Source: Moraxella nasibovis (GTDB taxonomy: Bacteria > Pseudomonadota > Gammaproteobacteria > Pseudomonadales > Moraxellaceae). From it: a DNA stretch of 64,000 bases. The first letter of the stretch is position 1, and each line of letters begins with the position of its first letter. The stretch lies in the NCBI RefSeq assembly GCF_029581575.1, contig NZ_CP089975.1:1984001-2048000 (forward strand), written 5' to 3'. The notes beneath the pieces were generated by a model. It was not told the origin of the DNA, did not search any database, and worked only from the letters and a program-made list of their open reading frames with translations. This document shows positions 57,422 to 64,000 of the stretch, piece by piece. The position numbers were made by a program, and so were the translations under genes.

Positions 57422-58069
57422 ATGTTTGATTTTTTAAAAAAATTCATCACAAACAATCAAAAATCCCAATTAAAATCGCCCGAATACGCCTATCTGTTCG
57501 GCACACCAAGCGATGATGAATGGGTGTGCCTAGACCTTGAATTGACAGGACTTAATCCAAAAACCGACCATATTTTAAGTGTCGGTGCGGTCAGAATCAC
57601 AAAAACAGGCGAAAGTTTTGGCATTGACACCGCTCACGCCCTATCCATCATCTGCCGACCGCCAACCATGCCCGACACCAAAAGCATTGTCATTCATGGG
57701 CTACGACCGATGGATGTGGAAAATGGCAAAAGCTACGATGAGATGCTTGACGAGCTTTTGCCCTTTATTGGCACTCGTCCTGTCGTGGGTTTTTGTACCA
57801 GCATGGACATGGCATTCATCAACGCCCTTGCCAAGCCAAAATTGGGCGTAAAATTGCCACACACACTCATTGATGTGGCAAATCTTGATCAAAAATTACG
57901 CCAAAAAACCAACAAAAACAACGACATTCCCATTGACAAACGCCATCTGGGCGAGCTCTTGACCGCTTATCAAATTCCCATTTTGCCTGCACATGACGCA
58001 CTCAATGACGCTTTGATGACGGCGATGCTGTTCTGCCATTTAAAAGGCAAATTGGGCGGTAAAAGTTGA
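57422..58069 (+). CDS. DnaQ-like 3'-5' exonuclease
   Basis: A 215-residue DEDDh exonuclease. ExoI is DLELTG (Asp38, Glu40), ExoII lies in GFCTSMDMAF, and ExoIII is HDALNDALMTAML with the His and Asp pair. It resembles the epsilon-like stand-alone exonucleases that sit beside DUF294 genes in many proteobacteria. Its first bases follow the DUF294 stop almost directly, so the proteins are probably made together; why they are paired is unknown. Confidence 0.9.
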   Translation: MFDFLKKFITNNQKSQLKSPEYAYLFGTPSDDEWVCLDLELTGLNPKTDHILSVGAVRITKTGESFGIDTAHALSIICRPPTMPDTKSIVIHGLRPMDVENGKSYDEMLDELLPFIGTRPVVGFCTSMDMAFINALAKPKLGVKLPHTLIDVANLDQKLRQKTNKNNDIPIDKRHLGELLTAYQIPILPAHDALNDALMTAMLFCHLKGKLGGKS

Positions 58070-58164
58070 TACAAACACACGATAAAATTGCTAGCTTTTA
58101 TTTGCAAATGTGCTAAACTAGCGAAAAATTTATCTGCTGATTTTTATTGATATTAAGGATTTTT

Positions 58165-58449
58165 ATGAGCAGTCTTAAGCCCGATCAAGTCGCCCTACAA
58201 TTAGAAAGCCTGCCTGCGTGGCAGCTGGACGGTCATAGTCTGGTGCGCACCTACGAATTTGCCGACTTCGCTTCTGTGGTGGCGTTCATCGTCAAGGTGT
58301 CGTTTCACGCCCAAGAGCTTGAACACTATCCAGAGTGGGAAAATTGCTACACCACTTTGCGTGTACGCATCGGCAACATCGAGCGAGGTGCCGTGCGCAA
58401 CCGAGATGTCCAGCTTGCCAAGCGCCTAGAAGCATCTTTTCATGGTTGA
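58165..58449 (+). CDS. Divergent pterin-4a-carbinolamine dehydratase-like protein
   Basis: A 94-residue protein of the PhhB/DCoH fold: WQLDGHSLVRTYEFADFASVVAFIVKV matches the family well. The usual catalytic His-His-Pro is His-Tyr-Pro here (LEHYPEW), and the later conserved His of the THDxGGL block is replaced (NIERGAVRNRD). The dehydratase may therefore be weak or inactive, or serve another role such as the Moco-linked or transcription-cofactor functions known for the fold. AAGGA lies before the ATG. It stands alone and is closed by a terminator. Confidence 0.82.
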   Translation: MSSLKPDQVALQLESLPAWQLDGHSLVRTYEFADFASVVAFIVKVSFHAQELEHYPEWENCYTTLRVRIGNIERGAVRNRDVQLAKRLEASFHG

Positions 58450-58456
58450 TGCCATC

Positions 58457-58482
58457 AAGCCAAGTGTTTGCTTGGCTTTTTT
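58457..58482 (+). terminator. Terminator after the dehydratase-like gene
   Basis: AAGCCAAG (58457-58464) pairs with CTTGGCTT (58471-58478), ending in T6. Confidence 0.9.
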
Positions 58483-58519
58483 ATCGTCTTTTAAATAGCC
58501 CACTCATCAAGGAAGTATC

Positions 58520-59200
58520 ATGCAATCATTCAGCCAGACCCTTTGGCAAGAAAACCTAGCCCTGTACGAGGCAACACTAAACCTACCCTTTAATCAAGAG
58601 CTTGCGGCAGGCACGCTGTCCAAAGCGGCGTTTAGCCATTATGTCATTCAAGATGCTCATTATCTGCTGGCTTATGGTCGAGCATTGGCAGTATGCGCCG
58701 CCAAAGCCTACGAGGCGGACGAGGTGATTTTGTTTAGTGAGGCGGCAAAGGTGGCGATTGTCGTGGAGCGGTCGTTGCATGATGGCTTTATGCAAGAATT
58801 TGGCATCAGCCGTGAGGATTTTTTGAATACGCCTTTGACTTTGGCGTGTCATCATTACACTTCTTATCTGCTTGCCTCTGCCTATGCTGACAGCTACCCT
58901 GTGGTGCTGGCAAGTCTGTTGCCGTGTTTTTGGATTTATGCCAAAGTAGGACAAGACATTTATGACAAATCCGCCCCAAACAACCCCTACCAAGCATGGA
59001 TTGACACCTACGCTGGCGAAGAATTTCACACAGCGGTGCAAAAAGTGATTGCGGTGGTGGATAAAGTCGCCGCCCACGCTGACGAAACCACGCTTGATAA
59101 AATGCGCAAGGCTTATACTTATGCCGCCAAGTTAGAATGGCTGTTTTGGGAGAGCGCCTATCATCAGACGCATTGGCGAGATTTGGACGCACTTGGCTGA
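58520..59200 (+). CDS. tenA: Aminopyrimidine aminohydrolase / thiaminase II (TenA)
   Basis: A 226-residue all-helical TenA enzyme that hydrolyses aminopyrimidine breakdown products of thiamin back to the hydroxymethylpyrimidine precursor. Asp45 (QDAHYL), Cys136 (LLPCFWIYAKVG) and a Glu in LEWLFWESAY are the catalytic residues. AAGGA lies before the ATG. No other thiamin gene or TPP riboswitch was seen nearby, so it probably acts in salvage. A hairpin and terminator follow just before parC. Confidence 0.93.
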   Translation: MQSFSQTLWQENLALYEATLNLPFNQELAAGTLSKAAFSHYVIQDAHYLLAYGRALAVCAAKAYEADEVILFSEAAKVAIVVERSLHDGFMQEFGISREDFLNTPLTLACHHYTSYLLASAYADSYPVVLASLLPCFWIYAKVGQDIYDKSAPNNPYQAWIDTYAGEEFHTAVQKVIAVVDKVAAHADETTLDKMRKAYTYAAKLEWLFWESAYHQTHWRDLDALG

Positions 59201-59237
59201 TTTGGCTGAGCAAAAAACCCAAAAATTTGCTAAAATG

Positions 59238-59269
59238 GCGGTTAATTTTTTTTGATTAACCGCTTTTTT
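59238..59269 (+). terminator. Terminator hairpin abutting the parC start
   Basis: GCGGTTAA (59238-59245) pairs with TTAACCGC (59256-59263) and is followed by T6, eight bases before the parC ATG. It would end tenA transcription. A possible -10 box TAAAAT (59231-59236) lies just upstream; a start near 59243 would leave most of the hairpin out of parC mRNA. Confidence 0.75.
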
Positions 59270-59271
59270 AT

Positions 59272-61509
59272 ATGACAACCAATCAGCCTACCTTTGACAC
59301 TCGTGCCATCAGCGAATTTACCGAATCTGCCTACCTAAATTACGCCATGTATGTCATCATGGATCGTGCCTTGCCGCACATCGCCGATGGTCTAAAACCT
59401 GTACAGCGCCGCATTGTCTATGCGATGAGCGAGCTGGGACTAAAACACACCGCCAAGCCCAAAAAGTCTGCTCGCACGGTGGGCGATGTGCTGGGCAAAT
59501 ACCACCCACACGGCGACAGTGCGTGCTATGAAGCGATGGTACTCATGGCTCAGCCGTTCTCTTATCGCTATCCGCTCATCACAGGTCAAGGCAACTGGGG
59601 CAGTCCTGACGACCCAAAATCCTTCGCCGCCATGCGATATACCGAAGCCAAAATGTCCAATTATGCCAACACACTCTTGTCCGAGCTAGAACAAGGCACG
59701 GTGGATTGGGTGGATAATTTTGATGGCTCATTAAAAGAGCCTGCCACTTTGCCTGCTCGCCTGCCTAACATTCTTTTAAACGGCACCACAGGCATCGCTG
59801 TCGGCATGGCGACCGACATTCCACCGCACAATCTGACCGAAGTCGTCAAAACCTGCATTAAACTGCTAAAAAACCCTGCCCTATCCGTGCGTGAGCTGTG
59901 CAAAACGCTCATCGCTCCAGATTTGCCGACTCGTGCCGAAATCATCACACCAAGTGATGAGCTGATCACCATGTATGAAACAGGCAAGGGCAGCTACAAA
60001 ATGCGCGCCACCTATCACATTGACCCCAAAGAAAAAAACACCGTCATCATTGACGCTCTGCCCTATCAAGTCTCAGGCAATAAAGTCATCGAGCAAATCG
60101 CCAAACTGATGACGGACAAAAAACTGCCGTGGCTTAACGACATCAATGACGAATCCGACCATGAAAACGCCTGTCGTATTGTCCTTGAATTTAAAAAAGG
60201 CAAAATTGACATTGAAAAAATCATGAACCATCTGTTTGCCATGACCGACCTTGAAACGAGCTTTCGAGTGAACATGAATGTGATTGGCATGAATGGCAAG
60301 CCACAGGTCAAAAACCTAAAAGACATCTTGTCTGAATGGCTAGAATGTCGCCGTGGCGTGGTCATTCGCCGTCTTGAACATCGTCTTGCCAAGATTGACA
60401 AACGCTTACACATTTTGGCAGGTCTTTTGGTGGCGTATCTAAACATTGATGAAGTGATCGCCATCATTCGCAATGAAGACGACCCAAAACTTGAGCTGAT
60501 GAGCCGCTTTGGGCTGACTGACATTCAGGCGGACGCCATTTTAGACATCAAACTTCGCCAACTTGCCAAGCTAGAAGAGATTGAGCTAAATGCCGAAAAA
60601 GCCGCTCTTGAAGCTGAGCGAGCCACCATCGCCGAACAGCTTGCCAATCCAGACAGCCTAACCGCCCTGCTCATTGACGAGCTGAGTGCCGACATGAAAG
60701 CGCACGGCGATGAGCGAATGTCGCCTGTGGTCGTCCGAGACGAAGCCGCCGCCATCAAGCCAAGCGATTTGATTCCAAGCGAAGCGGTAACGGTCGTGCT
60801 GTCGCAGGCAGGCTGGATTCGTATGGCAAAAGGTCATGACATTGATGCTACCACACTCAGCTACCGCTCAGGCGATGGCTATCAAGCGTCCGCACAGGGC
60901 AAATCCAATGAAAAGCTGATTTTGCTTGACTCCACAGGTCGCAGTTACGCCCTAGACACCGTTCATCTGCCGTCTGCTCGTGGGCAAGGCGAGCCGATCA
61001 CCAGTATGCTCAATCCACCAGCGGGGGCGAAAATTGAGCAGATTTTATTTGGTAATAAAGAACATCAGGTCTTGCTTGCCAGTGCGTCAGGCTATGGTTT
61101 TGTGGGGCAATTTGCCAACTTTGAAACCAACCAAAAATCAGGCAAGGCCATCATCAACCTAAACGAATCTGCCCTACTGCCTGCCCACACCGTCCGCCCT
61201 GACGACACGCTGGTGGCGGCATTGACCAATGCTGGCTATTTGTTGGTTTTTGAATTGTCCGACCTACCAAGTCTGGCAAAAGGTAAAGGCAATAAAATCA
61301 TCAATCTAAAAGACAAAGATGGCGAAAGCCTGCTTGCTCTTGTCAGCCTAAAAGCCACCGACAGCCTTGCCATCACCGCAGGCAAACGCACGCTCACCAT
61401 CAAGCCTGCCGACCTAGCAAACTACATGGGCAAGCGAGCCGCTCGTGGCACAAGGCTGCCGAAGGGTTATTGGGGGGTGACAAGCTTAAAAACCGTTTTG
61501 GATGATTAG
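59272..61509 (+). CDS. parC: DNA topoisomerase IV subunit A
   Basis: A 745-residue type IIA topoisomerase subunit that unlinks daughter chromosomes with ParE. The catalytic Tyr123 lies in AAMRYTEAK. The quinolone-resistance region reads [15 protein letters not shown], with Ser83 and Glu87 (E. coli 80 and 84) unaltered, so no ParC resistance change is present. It contains the C-terminal beta-pinwheel. No ribosome site precedes the ATG, which lies right after a terminator hairpin. Confidence 0.97.
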   Translation: MTTNQPTFDTRAISEFTESAYLNYAMYVIMDRALPHIADGLKPVQRRIVYAMSELGLKHTAKPKKSARTVGDVLGKYHPHGDSACYEAMVLMAQPFSYRYPLITGQGNWGSPDDPKSFAAMRYTEAKMSNYANTLLSELEQGTVDWVDNFDGSLKEPATLPARLPNILLNGTTGIAVGMATDIPPHNLTEVVKTCIKLLKNPALSVRELCKTLIAPDLPTRAEIITPSDELITMYETGKGSYKMRATYHIDPKEKNTVIIDALPYQVSGNKVIEQIAKLMTDKKLPWLNDINDESDHENACRIVLEFKKGKIDIEKIMNHLFAMTDLETSFRVNMNVIGMNGKPQVKNLKDILSEWLECRRGVVIRRLEHRLAKIDKRLHILAGLLVAYLNIDEVIAIIRNEDDPKLELMSRFGLTDIQADAILDIKLRQLAKLEEIELNAEKAALEAERATIAEQLANPDSLTALLIDELSADMKAHGDERMSPVVVRDEAAAIKPSDLIPSEAVTVVLSQAGWIRMAKGHDIDATTLSYRSGDGYQASAQGKSNEKLILLDSTGRSYALDTVHLPSARGQGEPITSMLNPPAGAKIEQILFGNKEHQVLLASASGYGFVGQFANFETNQKSGKAIINLNESALLPAHTVRPDDTLVAALTNAGYLLVFELSDLPSLAKGKGNKIINLKDKDGESLLALVSLKATDSLAITAGKRTLTIKPADLANYMGKRAARGTRLPKGYWGVTSLKTVLDD

Positions 61510-61570
61510 GCAATACTTGTTACTGTGGACAAAATTTATTACCCAATTCATATTAAAATGGCATAAAAAA

Positions 61571-61650
61571 TGTTCACCACAAGCTTGACTTCGGCTGACG
61601 GTTTTTCGTCAGAGTCCCAAGCTCACTTTGAGAAAAAAAAACTTAATTTT
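61571..61650. repeat. Dispersed intergenic repeat, copy B
   Basis: It shares CAAGCTCACTTTGAG (61618-61632), ACGGTTTTTC and AAAACTTA with copy A at 21391-21471, in the same order. It sits between the convergent parC and infB genes. The rest of the 262-base gap up to the terminator holds no gene. Confidence 0.6.
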
Positions 61651-61723
61651 GGTGTGTTTTAAGGGTTAATTAATATATGGTGAATATACCCCCAATCAGC
61701 CACCTACTGAATTTTTGACATAA

Positions 61724-61760
61724 AAAACACCCCAAAAGTGTCTAACTTTTGGGGTGTTTT
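61724..61760. terminator. Terminator between parC and infB
   Basis: A 15-bp stem, AAAACACCCCAAAAG (61724-61738) with CTTTTGGGGTGTTTT (61746-61760), and a 7-base loop. It lies 12 bases after the infB stop on the minus strand, with a T6 tail there, and may also stop parC transcription. Confidence 0.92.
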
Positions 61761-61771
61761 GTTGCTTTGTC

Positions 61772-64000
61772 TTACAGCTGGCGCTTGACTTCGTGGATCT
61801 CAAAGACCTCGATCTTATCGCCCACCGCCACTTCGTAGCCCTTGACCGCAAGACCACACTCCATCCCAGCTTTGACTTCATTGACATCGTCTTTATAGCG
61901 ACGCAATGATTGTAGCTGACCTGTGAAGATGACCTTATCATCACGCAGAACACGGATTGGCTTGTTGCGATGGATCGTACCTTCTTGAACCATACAGCCT
62001 GCCGCCGCACCAAACTTACTTGAACGGAACACTTCACGCACCTCAGCGATGCCCAAAATCTGCTCACGGTGTTCAGGTGCCAGCATGCCGCTCATCGCCG
62101 CCTTGACATCATCAATGAGTCCGTAGATGACGCTATAATAACGGATGTCGATACCAGCTTCGTCCGCTTTGCGCTTACCTGCCGTGTCGGCACGCACATT
62201 AAAGCCAAGCAAGACCGCTTCACTCGACTCTGCCAAGATCACATCAGACTCGGTAATCGCACCGACGCCTGAGCTGATGACACGCACCTTGACCTCATCG
62301 GTCGATAGTTCATCAAGCGCACCCAACAGCGCCTCCAAAGAGCCACGCACATCGGTCTTTAAGATGATGTTTAAAGTGGCAACCTCAGCACTGCCCATGC
62401 TGTCAAACAGGGTGTCCAGACGCATCTTGTTTTGGCGTTCTAGCACACGATCACGCTCACGAGCGGCACGGAAATCCGCCACTTCACGGGCTTTTTTCTC
62501 GTCAGAGACCACCAAAAATTCTGAGCCTGCCATCGGTGCATCAGGCAAACCTAAGATCTCAACTGGAATTGAAGGTCCTGCCGTTTTAATGCGCTGACCA
62601 TTTTCATCGGTCATCGCACGCACTTTACCATAAAACTCGCCCGCCAAGACCAGATCGCCTTGGTTTAGCGTGCCTTTTTTGACCAGTAGGCTTGCCACCG
62701 CACCACGACCTTTGTCGATGCGAGATTCGATGACCACACCTTGTGCTGCACCATCCACAGGGGCTTCAAGCTCCATGATCTCAGCTTGAATGCTGATGGT
62801 TTCAAGTAATTCATCAATACCCATGCCCGACTTGGCAGAGACTTTGACCATCGGCACATCACCACCCCACTCTTCTGGAATGACTTCTTTGACAGACAGC
62901 TCATTGATCACACGCTCAGGATCGGCGGTGTCTTTATCCATCTTGTTGATGGCGACGATCAGTGGCGTACCTGCTGCACGAGCATGGTCAATCGCCTCTT
63001 CGGTCTGCGGCATCATGCCGTCATCGGCAGCCACGACCAGCACGACGATGTCAGTCGCCTGCGCACCACGAGAACGCATTGCCGTAAAGGCGGCGTGACC
63101 TGGGGTGTCTAGGAAAGTGATCACACCACGCTCTGTGGTGACATGGTATGCACCGATGTGCTGGGTGATGCCACCAGCCTCGCCAGATGCCACCTTCGTG
63201 GTGCGAATTTTGTCCAGCAATGAAGTCTTACCATGATCGACATGACCCATGATGGTAACGACAGGCGGACGGGCTTGGATATTACCCGACTTTTCATCAA
63301 CAGATTCTTGCAAATCGTCTTCAAGCTTGGTGTCAGAGACAAGCACCAGATTATGACCAAATTCCTCAACCACAAGCGATGCGGTGTCTTGGTCAATAGA
63401 ATCTGACTCACGCACCATCTCGCCCATTTTCATCAAGGATTTGATGACTTCACGGACTTTCACCGCCATCTTTTGAGCAAGGTCAGAGACCACGATGGAC
63501 TCGCCCACTTCTACATTATAGATGATCTTTTCAACAGGCATTTCAAATTTGTGCTTGTTCGCTTGCGATGATTTTAGACCACGCTGTTTTGGTCTGATTT
63601 CAAGCTCTTCTTTGCCCTTTTTCTTGCCGCCTTTGCCACGACTGGCGTTGGTGTTGGTGCCACGCTTAATCTCACGGCGTTCTTTTTCAAACGACTCTTC
63701 TAGGGCTGCGCCCACCAAGCCCTTTGCCAAAGGCTCATCTTTGCGCACGATGGTGCTGACGGTGTCGTCTTTTTCGCTATAACGGCTCGCCATCTGTTTC
63801 ATCTGTTCTAGCGTGCGATTTTGGGCATCGATGGCAGCTTTGCGGCGATTTTCCGCTTCCAGCTGACGCAGTTTTTCTTCTTCTGCCTCACGAGCCAGAC
63901 GAGCCTCTTTCGCCTCGGCGGTCTCTACCTTGGCAGGCTTTGCCGCTGCTTTTTTGGCTTTGTCCGCTTTGGTCTTGTCGGCATCGTCATCTTTTTTGGC
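61772..64000 (-). CDS. infB: Translation initiation factor IF-2, N-terminus cut by window edge
   Basis: The frame runs from the stop at 61772 off the right edge and gives about 743 residues. IF-2 is a GTPase that brings initiator fMet-tRNA to the 30S subunit. The G1 loop [10 protein letters not shown], the G3 DTPGHAAF and the G4 NKMD are present, and the C-terminal domains are complete. Beyond position 63802 the frame continues into an Ala/Lys/Glu-rich coiled N-terminal region typical of IF-2, so an ATG at 63802 is not the true start. Confidence 0.96.
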   Translation of the reverse strand, partial: AKKDDDADKTKADKAKKAAAKPAKVETAEAKEARLAREAEEEKLRQLEAENRRKAAIDAQNRTLEQMKQMASRYSEKDDTVSTIVRKDEPLAKGLVGAALEESFEKERREIKRGTNTNASRGKGGKKKGKEELEIRPKQRGLKSSQANKHKFEMPVEKIIYNVEVGESIVVSDLAQKMAVKVREVIKSLMKMGEMVRESDSIDQDTASLVVEEFGHNLVLVSDTKLEDDLQESVDEKSGNIQARPPVVTIMGHVDHGKTSLLDKIRTTKVASGEAGGITQHIGAYHVTTERGVITFLDTPGHAAFTAMRSRGAQATDIVVLVVAADDGMMPQTEEAIDHARAAGTPLIVAINKMDKDTADPERVINELSVKEVIPEEWGGDVPMVKVSAKSGMGIDELLETISIQAEIMELEAPVDGAAQGVVIESRIDKGRGAVASLLVKKGTLNQGDLVLAGEFYGKVRAMTDENGQRIKTAGPSIPVEILGLPDAPMAGSEFLVVSDEKKAREVADFRAARERDRVLERQNKMRLDTLFDSMGSAEVATLNIILKTDVRGSLEALLGALDELSTDEVKVRVISSGVGAITESDVILAESSEAVLLGFNVRADTAGKRKADEAGIDIRYYSVIYGLIDDVKAAMSGMLAPEHREQILGIAEVREVFRSSKFGAAAGCMVQEGTIHRNKPIRVLRDDKVIFTGQLQSLRRYKDDVNEVKAGMECGLAVKGYEVAVGDKIEVFEIHEVKRQL

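Noticed and set aside
59500-59540. Quinolone-resistance change in ParC
   Set aside because: Ser83 and Glu87 (E. coli 80 and 84) are wild type.

Overview
The window is a 64 kb piece of a gammaproteobacterial chromosome. Gene content (ibaG-murA, yraN-dolP, short-form hisG, bifunctional-type argA, catM/benM-type regulation, a dcw cluster ending at mraY) and the mid-40s GC appearance point to Moraxellaceae, most likely Moraxella or a close relative. This is inferred from protein character alone. No phage, insertion sequence, CRISPR array or rRNA was found. The only RNA genes seen are tRNA-Ala(GGC) and tRNA-Glu(TTC).

Layout. Positions 1-5.6 kb (minus strand) hold a histidine/cell-wall/envelope block: hisD (cut by the window edge), a small gamma-glutamylcyclotransferase-like gene, hisG, murA, ibaG, a dolP-like lipoprotein, yraN and an RDD membrane protein. 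rlmH and a Bcr/CflA-type exporter converge with abutting stop codons. Positions 7.6-16.4 kb hold a dcw segment in the order rsmH-ftsL-ftsI-murE-murF-mraY. Between murE and murF lies an AT-rich insert with a small membrane protein and a broken PIN-domain toxin-antitoxin module. gltX, a lipoprotein and the two tRNAs follow.

Positions 19.3-36.0 kb form the main metabolic island. Fourteen consecutive minus-strand genes, catB-catC-catA-benA-benB-benC-hipO-like-MFS-benD-benE-pcaI-pcaJ-pcaF-pcaD, encode a full route from benzoate through catechol, muconate and beta-ketoadipate to succinyl-CoA and acetyl-CoA. An M20 amidohydrolase inside the cluster could feed in hippurate (benzoylglycine). An AAHS-family transporter gene and a divergent CatM/BenM-like LysR regulator lie next to catB. 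Exact or near copies of the CatM/BenM operator ATAC-N7-GTAT lie before catB, benA, the transporter and the regulator.

Positions 36-64 kb are mostly housekeeping and envelope genes: an RND efflux pair, a GNAT acetyltransferase, recG, a patatin-like lipoprotein, an isochorismatase-like hydrolase, argA, an FKBP-type lipoprotein, a CmpX-like TM-helix channel, ettA, a small lipoprotein with an apparent CTG start, a ClsC-like phospholipase D, a LysR regulator, a CBS/DUF294 protein coupled to a DnaQ-like exonuclease, a divergent pterin dehydratase-like protein, tenA, parC and infB (cut by the window edge).

No clearly new multi-gene system was found. The most interesting items are the hippurate-to-beta-ketoadipate cluster with its conserved operator set, a nested dyad before the hippurate hydrolase candidate, the decayed toxin-antitoxin insert within the dcw cluster, the terminator hairpin that ends beside the parC start codon, and a dispersed intergenic repeat.
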